From the NCBI GenBank assembly GCA_938004815.1, contig CALKVR010001016.1:1-13254 (forward strand): a DNA stretch of 13,254 bases, in the 5' to 3' direction. Source of the stretch: an uncultured Polyangiaceae bacterium. Lineage in GTDB: Bacteria; Myxococcota_A; Polyangia; Polyangiales; Polyangiaceae. Position 1 is the stretch's first letter, and every line of letters starts with the position of its first letter. The position numbers and the translations under genes were made by a program. Shown piece after piece: positions 7,190 to 13,254 of this stretch. The notes under the pieces are model-generated. The model ran no database searches, was not told the DNA's origin, and saw only the letters and a program-made list of their open reading frames with translations.

Positions 7190-7869
7190 CGGGCGGTCTC
7201 CTTGTGGCTGTGCGAGGCGACCTGGCCGGCCGGGGCGTGGACGACGATGTCGACGAACGCGGTCTGCTCGAGGGATCGCACGCGAAGCGTCGTGCGCCCG
7301 GGCTCGAGCGCGATGACGCGCCGCCGACCGCCGTGGCCCTCGCGCAGCACGGCCACGATGGGGCGATCGACCGACCACTCTTGATCGGCTTCGCCGGCGA
7401 GGGCCTGGCCGTCCCCGAAGAGGCTCGCGGCGAGCTTCACCGACTCGCCCGACAAGAGCTCGATGGGCGTGTCGATGGTCTCGGCCTTGCCGCCGGCCGC
7501 CGACGTCAAGAAGAGGCGCAGGTGCGTCGGTGCCTTCACCCACACGTGAAAAAAATCCAGCACGGTGCCGGCGTCGGTGCGAAGAAGCACCGCCGTGACG
7601 CCCGGCGCTCTTCCTTTGAGCACGCCGTGGTCGGCCAGCAGGATGTCCTCGCCCACCGAGGTGAAGTGGGCCGAGGGCGTTCCGGCGCCTTTCAGGTCCA
7701 CGCGGACCTCGGGGGCGACGGTGGCGCCGACCGCGATCGGCGCCTCGAACCCGCGGCGCTCGCAGGTCGTGTCCTCGGCGCGGCAGCCGTCGGAGAACAC
7801 GGCCTGACCCATGGCGCCGCTGCCGCAGCCGGTCAGAAGCAAGAGCGGAACGATCGAAAAGAAGCGCAT
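7186..7869 (-). CDS. Predicted lipoprotein with Ig-like repeats (227 aa)
   Basis: The start MRFFSIVPLLLLTGCGS contains a perfect lipobox (LTGC), with Cys15 lipidated. A strong Shine-Dalgarno sequence, GGAGG six bases before the ATG, fixes this start. The mature protein looks like two beta-sandwich repeats, about 45-113 (ending GVLKGRAPGVTAVLL..FFHVWV) and about 130-211 (ending IALEPGRTTLRVRS..FVDIVV). Both have the strand pattern of Big-2/invasin-type bacterial Ig domains. Cys29 and Cys36, near the N-terminus, could form a disulfide. It ends with a His-containing polar tail. The stop overlaps the start of the next lipoprotein gene. It is transcribed divergently from manA, 108 bp away. An envelope adhesion or scaffolding role is only an inference. 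Confidence 0.88.
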   Translation of the reverse strand: MRFFSIVPLLLLTGCGSGAMGQAVFSDGCRAEDTTCERRGFEAPIAVGATVAPEVRVDLKGAGTPSAHFTSVGEDILLADHGVLKGRAPGVTAVLLRTDAGTVLDFFHVWVKAPTHLRLFLTSAAGGKAETIDTPIELLSGESVKLAASLFGDGQALAGEADQEWSVDRPIVAVLREGHGGRRRVIALEPGRTTLRVRSLEQTAFVDIVVHAPAGQVASHSHKETAR

Positions 7870-7977
7870 CCCTATCCTCCAGTCGCTCGAGGAACGAGGG
7901 GTGCGAGACCTCCTTACGCGTCGGATCGGTGCTGGCCTGGCGGCCGGGGTACACTCCTCGGGCCTCGGCGAGCCGCC
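7870..7977. promoter_or_regulatory. Divergent intergenic region between the lipoprotein pair and manA
   Basis: This 108-bp space is the only divergent gap in the window, so it should hold the promoters of both manA (+) and the lipoprotein pair (-). A TACACT at 7950-7955 on the + strand resembles a -10 element, but no good -35 lies at the usual distance. I could not pick out an operator. Confidence 0.5.
7876..7880 (-). promoter_or_regulatory. Ribosome binding site of the Ig-like lipoprotein gene
   Basis: GGAGG on the - strand lies six bases before the ATG at 7869. It is one of only two clear Shine-Dalgarno sequences seen in this window and decides the start of the 227-residue lipoprotein. Confidence 0.8.
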
Positions 7978-9150
7978 ATGTTCCGACTCGACTGCCAGAT
8001 CATGCCCTACGCGTGGGGATCGAGGACCGCGATCGCGGCCCTGTGCGGTCGCCCGCACCCGACGGCCCAGCCGGAGGCGGAGCTTTGGATGGGCGCGCAC
8101 CCCGCGGCGCCGTCGCGCGCAGGGGGGGATGCGCTCGACCGGCTGATCGACCAAAGCCCCGGATCGGCTTTGGGCGCGGCGTCCGTCGCGCGCTTCGGCC
8201 CGCGCCTGCCGTTCTTGATGAAGGTCCTCGCCGCGGACCAGCCGCTGAGCTTGCAGGTGCACCCGAGCGTCGAGCAAGCGCGCGAGGGCTTCGCGCGCGA
8301 AGATCAGGGCGGTGTTCCGCTCGGCGCGCCCCACCGCACGTACAAGGACGCGAACCACAAGCCCGAGCTCATTTATGCGCTCGAGAGGTTCGAAGCGCTG
8401 TCGGGCTTTCGGCCGCTCGACGAAGCCCGTGACGTGCTCCGAGCGCTCGGCGTCGCTCCGCTCGATGCCCTGGTCGCGGCCGGTAGCGACGCGTCGCCTC
8501 GCGAGCTCTTCACCGCGCTCGTGCGCCTCGAGCGCGAGCGTCGCGGGCCGCTCGTGTCCGCCGTCGCGCATGAAGCGGCGCGCCTCGGCGCCGGCCGCGG
8601 CCCCCACGCGGCGGCCTACGCGTGGGCCGCCGAGCTCGGCTCGCGCTACCCGGGTGATCCTGGGGTGATCGCGGCGCTGATGCTGCGCTACGTCGTGCTC
8701 GAACCGGGGCAGGCGATGTATTTGCCGGCCGGCAACCTCCACGCCTACCTGCGCGGGGTCGGGATCGAGATCATGGCGAGCTCCGACAACGTCCTCCGCG
8801 GCGGGCTCACCCCCAAGCACGTCGACGTCGACGAGCTCTTGCGGATCCTCGACTTCGACGCGCAGCCTCCGGCGCTGGTGGCGCCGAACGAGGTGCGTCG
8901 CGGTGAGCACGCGTACGCGACGCCAGCGCCGGACTTCGCGCTCTCACGGATCGAGCTGGCTGGAGCCGACGCGCTCTCCCTCGACGTCACGGCAGCGGAG
9001 ATCGTGTTTTGCGCGCGGGGGCGGGTGACGTTGGCGGGCACCACCGATTTGGTGTTGGTCGCCGGCCAGAGCGCGTTCGTCCCGGCCGCTGCCCGTCGCT
9101 ACAGCCTGGTCGGGAGCGGGACGGTGTTCCGCGCGACCGCACGCGTGTAG
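7978..9150 (+). CDS. manA: Mannose-6-phosphate isomerase, class I
   Basis: This 390-residue protein interconverts mannose 6-phosphate and fructose 6-phosphate, feeding GDP-mannose and surface polysaccharide synthesis or mannose use. Both type I signatures are present: YKDANHKPE at 122-130, and the second running from HAYLRGVGIE at 255 to TPK at 280. The zinc ligands are visible as Gln93 and His95 (LQVHPS), Glu130 and His255. Arg274 in NVLRGG is the conserved catalytic arginine. Length matches the single-domain bacterial enzyme (about 390), and the C-terminus is cupin-like. The ATG gives the family-typical N-terminus MFRLDCQIMPYAWGS. Its ribosome site is weak (GGCGAG five bases upstream). The second signature has Gly where Ala is usual (RGG rather than RAG), a mild change. 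A crotonase gene follows after 9 bp, probably on the same transcript, though a metabolic link is not obvious. Confidence 0.96.
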   Translation: MFRLDCQIMPYAWGSRTAIAALCGRPHPTAQPEAELWMGAHPAAPSRAGGDALDRLIDQSPGSALGAASVARFGPRLPFLMKVLAADQPLSLQVHPSVEQAREGFAREDQGGVPLGAPHRTYKDANHKPELIYALERFEALSGFRPLDEARDVLRALGVAPLDALVAAGSDASPRELFTALVRLERERRGPLVSAVAHEAARLGAGRGPHAAAYAWAAELGSRYPGDPGVIAALMLRYVVLEPGQAMYLPAGNLHAYLRGVGIEIMASSDNVLRGGLTPKHVDVDELLRILDFDAQPPALVAPNEVRRGEHAYATPAPDFALSRIELAGADALSLDVTAAEIVFCARGRVTLAGTTDLVLVAGQSAFVPAAARRYSLVGSGTVFRATARV

Positions 9151-9159
9151 GGTGCGCGT

Positions 9160-10071
9160 GTGGATACGTACACGACCATCGAGTACGCGGTGACGGGCAA
9201 GATCGCGCGCATCACGCTGGCCCGCCCCGAGCGCGGCAACGGGATCACGCTCGAGATGCCGCGCGAGATCACCCACGCGGTCGAGCGCGCGAACCTCGAT
9301 CCGAGCGTCAGCGTCATCGCGCTGAGCGGCAAGGGCAAGGGCTTCTGCGGCGGCTACGATCTCGTCGCCAGCGCAGAGGGCAACATGAGCGGCGTCGCAT
9401 CCGGGGCTCCCGCCGGCTCGCCCATCGACCCTGCCGTCATCGCGAAGAACCACGATCCCTCGGCGGTGTGGGACCCGATGGTCGACTACGCGATGATGAG
9501 CCGCAACGTCCGCGGGTTCATGAGCCTGTTCTTCAGCGACAAGCCCGTGGTCTGTAAGGTGCACGGCTTCTGCGTCGCGGGGGGCACCGACATGGCGCTC
9601 TGCTCCGACCTGCTCGTCATGGCGAGCGACGCCAAGATCGGCTACCCGCCCGCCCGTGTCTGGGGCGTCCCCACGACCGCGCTCTGGGCCCACCGCATCG
9701 GGGCGCAGCGCGCGAAGCGCCTGCTCCTCACCGGCGACTGCCTCGACGGCCGTGAGGCGGTCGAGTGGGGCCTCGCGATCGAGCACGCGCCGGCCGACGC
9801 GCTCGACGCGCGGTTCGAGACGCTCCTCGAGCGGATCGCCCGCGTCCCGGTGAACCAGCTCGTGATGCACAAGCTGCTCGTCAACCAGGCCGTGATGGCT
9901 TCGGGCGTGTTCGCCTCGCAAGCGCTCGGTACCGTGTTCGACGGGATCGCCCGTCACACGGCCGAGGGTTACGCGTTCCAGTCGACCGCGATGCGCGAGG
10001 GCTTCAAAGCCGCGGTCGCCGAGCGCGACGGGCCCTTTGGAGACAAGGGCCCGTCCACGTTCAAAGGCTGA
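9160..10071 (+). CDS. Crotonase-superfamily protein (enoyl-CoA hydratase/isomerase-like), altered active site
   Basis: This 303-residue protein starts with GTG and gives MDTYTTIEYAVTGKIARITL, the usual first strands of the crotonase fold. GKGKGFCGGYDL (57-68) is the first oxyanion-hole loop and CVAGGTDMALCSD (138-150) holds the second, so acyl-CoA binding looks intact. Of the classical hydratase acid/base pair (rat Glu144/Glu164), the first aligns with Asp144 and the second with Ala165 in YPPARVWG, so ordinary hydration chemistry is doubtful. An insertion of about 35 residues (about 71-108) precedes the second half and makes the protein longer than the usual 260. The C-terminal helices (VMHKLLVNQAV, GFKAAVAERD) are typical. 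It may be an isomerase, a hydrolase or another crotonase variant. It lies 9 bp after manA. Confidence 0.9.
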   Translation: MDTYTTIEYAVTGKIARITLARPERGNGITLEMPREITHAVERANLDPSVSVIALSGKGKGFCGGYDLVASAEGNMSGVASGAPAGSPIDPAVIAKNHDPSAVWDPMVDYAMMSRNVRGFMSLFFSDKPVVCKVHGFCVAGGTDMALCSDLLVMASDAKIGYPPARVWGVPTTALWAHRIGAQRAKRLLLTGDCLDGREAVEWGLAIEHAPADALDARFETLLERIARVPVNQLVMHKLLVNQAVMASGVFASQALGTVFDGIARHTAEGYAFQSTAMREGFKAAVAERDGPFGDKGPSTFKG

Positions 10072-10083
10072 TTGCTCTCTTGG

Positions 10084-10098
10084 CTCGCCTTCGGCGAG
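10084..10098. terminator. Short hairpin between convergent genes
   Basis: CTCGCC, loop TTC, then GGCGAG forms a perfect 6-bp stem in the 34-bp gap between the crotonase gene and the convergent lipoprotein gene. The position suits a bidirectional transcription end, but no T-run follows on either strand, so it is a weak terminator at best. Confidence 0.4.
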
Positions 10099-10105
10099 AC
10101 GAGGC

Positions 10106-10537
10106 TCAAGACTTCTTGAAGACGAGGGCGGGCGCGCCCTTCTTCTCGCCCTCGCACTCGATCTTGGACGAGTCGAACTTGCAGGTCAGGTCCTTCTTGC
10201 CCTTCAGGGTGATCTTGTCGCCCTCGACGGTCCAGGAGCCCGACTCGGTCTCCTCTTTCTTCGCATCCTTGTCCTTGCCCATGAGGTCGGGCATCGACGT
10301 CTTGGCGTCGTACTTGCCGTCCGACTTGATCTCGATGGTCATGTCCATCATCTCGATCAGGGCCATGCCGAGCTCGGCGCCCGCCTGCTGCTCCTTCGGC
10401 ATCTTCTCGACCTCGGCCTTCATGGCCGTCTTCATCGACTCTTTGTCGAGCTTGTAGGTGCCCTCGGGGCCGCCCTTGCAGCCGGCGAGGAGAGCGAGGG
10501 AGGTGACGGCGGCGGGGACGATGGCGAAGAGTTTCAT
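10106..10537 (-). CDS. Small lysine-rich predicted lipoprotein (143 aa)
   Basis: The N-terminus MKLFAIVPAAVTSLALLAGC is a signal peptide with a perfect lipobox (LAGC), Cys20 lipidated. AAGGAG seven bases before the ATG is a good ribosome site and fixes the start. The mature protein begins KGGPEGTYKLDKES, has a predicted helix rich in Met, Lys and Glu (about 34-66), then strands with polar turns (MTIEIKSDGKYD, SGSWTVEGDKITL, TCKFDSSKIECEG). Cys119 and Cys128 may pair. The GTYKLD opening and the later TVEGDKITL strand suggest a small lipocalin-like or beta-barrel stress lipoprotein, but I cannot name a family. It is the last gene of a - strand run, 88 bp below the duplicated lipoproteins, and its own ribosome site and longer spacing could mean separate expression. 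Confidence 0.85.
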   Translation of the reverse strand: MKLFAIVPAAVTSLALLAGCKGGPEGTYKLDKESMKTAMKAEVEKMPKEQQAGAELGMALIEMMDMTIEIKSDGKYDAKTSMPDLMGKDKDAKKEETESGSWTVEGDKITLKGKKDLTCKFDSSKIECEGEKKGAPALVFKKS

Positions 10538-10544
10538 TCGGAGG

Positions 10545-10550
10545 CTCCTT
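10545..10550 (-). promoter_or_regulatory. Ribosome binding site of the lysine-rich lipoprotein
   Basis: AAGGAG on the - strand lies seven bases before the ATG at 10537, a near-ideal spacing that decides the start. Confidence 0.75.
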
Positions 10551-10567
10551 GGGAGGACGGGATCTCG

Positions 10568-10585
10568 GGCCGCTGTTACGCGGCC
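10568..10585. other. Hairpin between lipoprotein genes
   Basis: GGCCGC, loop TGTTAC, then GCGGCC pairs over six G/C positions in the 88-bp gap between two - strand lipoprotein genes. It could end transcription of the upstream gene or stabilise its RNA. No T-run follows on the - strand. Confidence 0.35.
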
Positions 10586-10625
10586 GCAAGCCAGATCTTC
10601 CTCCCCTCGAAGCCGGCCCGAATCG

Positions 10626-11252
10626 CTACAGGCGCCGGCCGCGGAGCACCGTCTTGTCCTCGTCGACTTCGTCCAGCGATTCCGTGCTGATGACCAGGTG
10701 GGCGCGGGACGAGTCGCCCACCGGCTCGTACGTCTTGCCCTGGAAAGTGACCGCGCCGCCGTCCGATAGGAGCCAGTAGTTCCCGGTGCCGCCCAGGAAC
10801 GGGCGGAGCTCGCGCGGATCGCGCGCGCCGTCGCCGGGGAACGGATCGGGCGGCTCGGCGAAGCCACCCCGTGCAACGAGGGGCTCGCTGATCGGCTCGG
10901 GGCCGCCGACCCCGAACTCGAGGAACGTTCCCTCCTCGAAGCTCACCCGAAGGACGCCCTCGCTGACGCCGACGACGACCCCGGGCGTGTGCCGACCGAT
11001 CACGACCTCTTCGATCTGCTTGCCGGCGATGACGCGCAGTGTGTGCGCGCCCGTTACCTGCCGGTCCCCGCGGGCGAGCTCACGCCGGAGGGTGATCTCG
11101 TGCGAGTTGTAAAACTGCAGGTTCTGGAGGTCGTTGGCGGTCAGGCGGTGCTCGTTGCGGAGCTCCTGCGTCACCGGGACATAGGAGTGGCACCCGGTGG
11201 CGAAGCTGAACAGAGCGGCAGAAAGCGAGAGGAGAAGGGCTCGGCGTTCCAT
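10626..11252 (-). CDS. Predicted lipoprotein, second copy of a tandem duplicated pair (208 aa)
   Basis: The start MERRALLLSLSAALFSFATGC is a signal peptide ending in a lipobox-like FATGC, Cys21 lipidated. The mature part is strongly conserved with the neighbouring upstream gene: TQELRNEHRLT, NLQFYNSH.ITLRRELARG, VIAGKQIEEVVI, LRVSFEEGTFLEF, GGFAEPPDPFPG, GNYWLL and HLVISTESL are shared. It looks beta-rich. The middle (about 135-150) is a variable linker here richer in Asp, Arg and Glu than in the copy. The closing strand (YWLL..VTFQGKTYEP) and the end TVLRGRRL are also shared. I recognise no named domain. The ribosome site is weak. It lies 33 bp below the paralog, probably on the same transcript. 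An envelope role is inferred from the lipid anchor only. Confidence 0.87.
   Translation of the reverse strand: MERRALLLSLSAALFSFATGCHSYVPVTQELRNEHRLTANDLQNLQFYNSHEITLRRELARGDRQVTGAHTLRVIAGKQIEEVVIGRHTPGVVVGVSEGVLRVSFEEGTFLEFGVGGPEPISEPLVARGGFAEPPDPFPGDGARDPRELRPFLGGTGNYWLLSDGGAVTFQGKTYEPVGDSSRAHLVISTESLDEVDEDKTVLRGRRL
10833..10865. repeat. 33-bp exact repeat, copy in the second lipoprotein gene
   Basis: This stretch encodes most of the GFAEPPDPFPG motif and is identical base for base to 11502-11534 in the paralog. It reflects the tandem gene duplication rather than a mobile repeat. Confidence 0.75.
10997..11030. repeat. 34-bp exact repeat, copy in the second lipoprotein gene
   Basis: This stretch encodes the IAGKQIEEVVI motif and is identical to 11663-11696 in the paralog. 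With 10833-10865 it shows that the two genes are recent or conversion-homogenised duplicates. Confidence 0.75.
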
Positions 11253-11285
11253 CTTGCTCGAGAGAACGAGCGGGCCGGCGACCCC

Positions 11286-11936
11286 TTACAGCTTGCGACC
11301 CTTCAGGACCGTCCGCTCTTCTTCCACGCTCTCGAGCGACTCGGTGCTGATCACGAGGTGGGCCAGCTGGCTGTCCTCGATCGCGTCGTAGACCTTGCCC
11401 TGGAAGGTGATCTGCGCGCTGTCGAACGGCAGGAGCCAGTAGTTGCCCGACCCGGCGAAAAAGTCGGGCTCGGGGGGCGGTGCGGGCTCGGGGCCGCGGT
11501 TGCCGGGGAACGGATCGGGCGGCTCGGCGAAGCCGCCGGGGGCGATCGGGTCCCGCAGCGGCTCCGGGCCGCGGACGGTGAACTCGAGGAACGTGCCCTC
11601 TTCGAAGCTCACTCTCAAGGTCGTGCCGCCGGCGCCGACCAGAACACCGGGCGTTTGCGCCTCGATCACGACCTCTTCGATCTGCTTGCCGGCGATCACG
11701 AGCAGCTTGTGGCCGCCCGTCACCTGGCGATCGCCGCGCGCGAGCTCGCGCCGGAGCGTGATGGTGTGAGAGTTGTAGAACTGGAGGTTACGGAGGTCGT
11801 CGCCCGTGAGCCGGTGCTCGTTTCGGAGCTCTTGGGTGAACGGCTGGAACGACGCGCAGCCGGTGGCGAAGACCAGCGCGCAGGCGAAGGCGGCGGGCGA
11901 AGCGCGGAGCATGACGGCTCGGGCAACGGGGACCAT
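11286..11936 (-). CDS. Predicted lipoprotein, first copy of a tandem duplicated pair (216 aa)
   Basis: The protein has a signal peptide ending FATGC and the same conserved core as the gene downstream, about two thirds identical by eye over the mature part. The variable linker is longer and proline-rich here (RGPEPAPPPEPDFF), which may act as a flexible spacer between the conserved N-terminal and C-terminal blocks. The start is uncertain. The ATG at 11936 lies 9 bp after the upstream stop. An in-frame ATG at 11912 (MLRASPAAFACALVFATGC) matches the signal peptide length of the paralog better. Neither has a clear ribosome site. The upstream SDR gene is in the same direction and 9 bp away, so co-transcription is likely. 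The function is unknown. Confidence 0.87.
   Translation of the reverse strand: MVPVARAVMLRASPAAFACALVFATGCASFQPFTQELRNEHRLTGDDLRNLQFYNSHTITLRRELARGDRQVTGGHKLLVIAGKQIEEVVIEAQTPGVLVGAGGTTLRVSFEEGTFLEFTVRGPEPLRDPIAPGGFAEPPDPFPGNRGPEPAPPPEPDFFAGSGNYWLLPFDSAQITFQGKVYDAIEDSQLAHLVISTESLESVEEERTVLKGRKL
11502..11534. repeat. 33-bp exact repeat, copy in the first lipoprotein gene
   Basis: Identical to 10833-10865; part of the tandem duplication. Confidence 0.75.
11663..11696. repeat. 34-bp exact repeat, copy in the first lipoprotein gene
   Basis: Identical to 10997-11030; part of the tandem duplication. Confidence 0.75.
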
Positions 11937-11945
11937 GGCAGGAAC

Positions 11946-12605
11946 TTACAGCGCCGCGCCGCCCAGGCGAAAGAGCTCCTCGGCTTCGAGCACGACCGAC
12001 CCCGGATCGGGTAGGAACGAGGCCGCGATCATCGCGGCCGCGACCGTGCGCGCGTGGATGGGCCGGTACTTCTTCAACCCCGGGACGAACCGGAGGCCCC
12101 GCATGGCGCCGAGGCCGAGCTTCTCCATCGGCCTCGACTCGGCGCGGTCACCGTCCAGGATGCCGGGCCGGCAGATCCGGCACTTGGGAAAGCCGAGGGC
12201 CATCACGTCGCGGTCGAGCTCGCCCTTCATCCGGCTGTAGAACAGGCTCGAGCTCGCGTCGGCCCCCATCGACGACACGAGGACGTACGCATCGACGCCG
12301 TTTGCGCGGGCCGCAACGGCGGCGCGCATCTGAAACGTGTAGTCGACCTCGTACTGCGCGTCCTTGCTGCCCGCCTTTTTCAGCGTCGTGCCGAGCGCGG
12401 AGAAGAGCACGTCACCCTGGACCACCCCGCGGAACGCGTCGGCCGACGAAAAGTCGATCACGCGGTCTTCGATCTTGGGCGAGCGCTGCTGGGTGGGGCG
12501 CCGCACGACGGCGACGACGGCGTCGAAGCGCGCGTCGGCCGCGAGCGCTTCGAGCAACTGCGAGCCCACGAGCCCGGTGCCGCCGAGGACGATGGCTTTC
12601 GTCAA
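11946..12605 (-). CDS. Atypical SDR, NAD(P)-binding oxidoreductase (HTATIP2/TIP30-like)
   Basis: This 219-residue Rossmann protein starts at a TTG codon and begins MTKAIVLGGTGLVGSQLLEAL, with GGTGLVG (8-14) as the dinucleotide-binding loop. No other usable in-frame start lies close upstream. FSALGTTLKKAGSKDAQYEVDY (about 68-89, read in two parts) is the hallmark stretch of the HTATIP2/TIP30 group of atypical SDRs. VSSMGAD (110-116) and YSRMK (123-127) give the Ser and YxxxK active-site positions, and ICRPGILDGDR (144-154) is the usual strand and loop after the catalytic helix. It ends near the usual family length. The substrate is unknown; relatives are often annotated as NAD-dependent epimerase or oxidoreductase. 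It is the first gene of a - strand run with two lipoproteins, 9 bp ahead of the first. Confidence 0.9.
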   Translation of the reverse strand: MTKAIVLGGTGLVGSQLLEALAADARFDAVVAVVRRPTQQRSPKIEDRVIDFSSADAFRGVVQGDVLFSALGTTLKKAGSKDAQYEVDYTFQMRAAVAARANGVDAYVLVSSMGADASSSLFYSRMKGELDRDVMALGFPKCRICRPGILDGDRAESRPMEKLGLGAMRGLRFVPGLKKYRPIHARTVAAAMIAASFLPDPGSVVLEAEELFRLGGAAL

Positions 12606-12671
12606 GGTGGGCGCATGCTCGTGGCCGCTCGGCCGGGTGTCAACCTGTGTGGGCGCCGAATGCAGCGACCC

Positions 12672-13254
12672 TCAGGGAAACGAGTTGGGCCCCAGCGTGC
12701 ACCCCGACGCGAAGATCGCGTCGTACTCCGTCGCGCGCGTGTAGCAGTCGATATCGGAGACGACGGCGTCGCGCGCGCACTCCTCGATGACGGCTTTGCG
12801 CTTGCTCGGTTCGGTCAGGGCAGCGACGACCTCGTCGCGGTTGCCGGTAGCGAGCGTTACGTGATCGGAGGTGCTCGAGCCCGCCAGCTTCACGACGTGA
12901 TCGAGCGCGCGCTTGCAGCCGTCGACGCCGGCCATCCCTGAAGCGCGCTTGTCGACACGAAAGAGGACGCGGCCCGAAGGCAGCTCGACCGCGGCGACAT
13001 TACCGTCTTGGTCGCCGTAGAGAGCCCGGCCTGGCGCGTGCGTCCGATCGAACGCCCAGCGTCGCGTGACGGCTACCGGGGTCTCCATCACGCCGAGATC
13101 GAGCGGGGCGGACGCGGCGGGCCCGCCAGCGAGCCGGAGCGTGCCGAGGCGTGCGCCTCCATCCGGCGCGTGCTCGGCGTTGACGAACTGCACGGCGTCG
13201 GCGCTCGCCCATGAGAAGAATGTGCGCGAGTCGAACCGAAGATCGGCCTCGCCT
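12672..13254 (-). CDS. Unrecognised protein, C-terminal part (cut by right edge)
   Basis: The frame is open from the right edge to a TGA at 12672, giving 193 visible residues. The visible N-terminal half (LRFDSRTFFSWASADAVQFV, then ALYGDQDGNVAAVELPSGRVLFRVD) has the repeated strand pattern of a WD40 or PQQ-like beta-propeller blade. The C-terminal half (about 125-193) is more helical, with CKRALDHVVKLAG, KRKAVIEECARD and a final CTRATEYDAIFASGCTLGPNSFP. Four cysteines in the last 85 residues may form disulfides, which would suit an exported protein. I do not recognise a family. The start lies outside the window, so a signal peptide cannot be checked. It is separated by 66 bp from the SDR gene on the same strand. 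Confidence 0.75.
   Translation of the reverse strand, partial: GEADLRFDSRTFFSWASADAVQFVNAEHAPDGGARLGTLRLAGGPAASAPLDLGVMETPVAVTRRWAFDRTHAPGRALYGDQDGNVAAVELPSGRVLFRVDKRASGMAGVDGCKRALDHVVKLAGSSTSDHVTLATGNRDEVVAALTEPSKRKAVIEECARDAVVSDIDCYTRATEYDAIFASGCTLGPNSFP

Noticed and set aside
7204..7977. In-frame extension of manA upstream of its ATG
   Set aside because: The extension runs opposite the lipoprotein gene and lacks any family similarity. The ATG at 7978 gives the standard N-terminus.
7190..8910. In-frame - strand extension of the Ig-like lipoprotein across manA
   Set aside because: The strong ribosome site and lipoprotein signal peptide fix the start at 7869. The upstream frame is a shadow of manA.
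10988..12014. A + strand frame of 341 codons opposite the lipoprotein pair
   Set aside because: It is antisense to the duplicated lipoproteins. Its apparent internal repeats come from the duplication on the other strand.
1..13254. Mobile elements, CRISPR arrays, tRNA or rRNA genes
   Set aside because: I saw no transposase or integrase motifs, no regularly spaced repeats and no tRNA-like cloverleaf. The exact repeats found are explained by gene duplication.

Overview
This window is GC-rich (most third codon positions are G or C), densely coded and rich in short membrane lipoproteins and von Willebrand factor A (vWA) proteins. Together with the style of the proteins, this suggests a myxobacterium (Myxococcota, probably a Polyangia-type genome). 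That placement is by eye, not by phylogeny. I see no tRNA or rRNA gene, CRISPR array, insertion sequence or phage gene.

Region A (2-6393, + strand) is a four-gene MoxR/vWA cluster. It holds the C-terminal part of a MoxR AAA+ ATPase (cut by the left edge), a soluble DUF58 protein with a vWA-like core, a BatA-type vWA membrane protein, and a 953-residue membrane protein. The last has two vWA domains flanking a glutamine-amidotransferase-like fold that contains no cysteine. The last three genes are 4 bp apart and then overlap by ATGA. Family knowledge suggests a MoxR chaperone acting with metal-binding vWA partners at the inner membrane, possibly on protein-complex maturation or envelope stress. 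The substrate is unknown.

Region B (6404-7869, - strand) holds an 83-residue protein of unknown function and, upstream of it, two lipoprotein genes overlapping by ATGA. A G-quadruplex-forming motif lies between the small gene and the lipoprotein pair. Region C (7978-10071, + strand) holds manA (class I mannose-6-phosphate isomerase, all zinc ligands visible) and, 9 bp later, a crotonase-superfamily protein. The latter lacks both catalytic glutamates of the classical enoyl-CoA hydratase.

Region D (10106-12605, - strand) reads, in transcription order, an atypical short-chain dehydrogenase (HTATIP2/TIP30-like, TTG start), two tandemly duplicated lipoproteins about two thirds identical by eye, and a small lysine-rich lipoprotein. 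Region E (12672 to the right edge, - strand) is the C-terminal part of an unrecognised protein.

The most notable points are the vWA/dead-amidotransferase protein in the MoxR cluster, the tandem lipoprotein duplication, and the crotonase with a rebuilt active site. Nothing here proves a wholly new system. The MoxR/vWA cluster is the best candidate for an uncharacterised machine.
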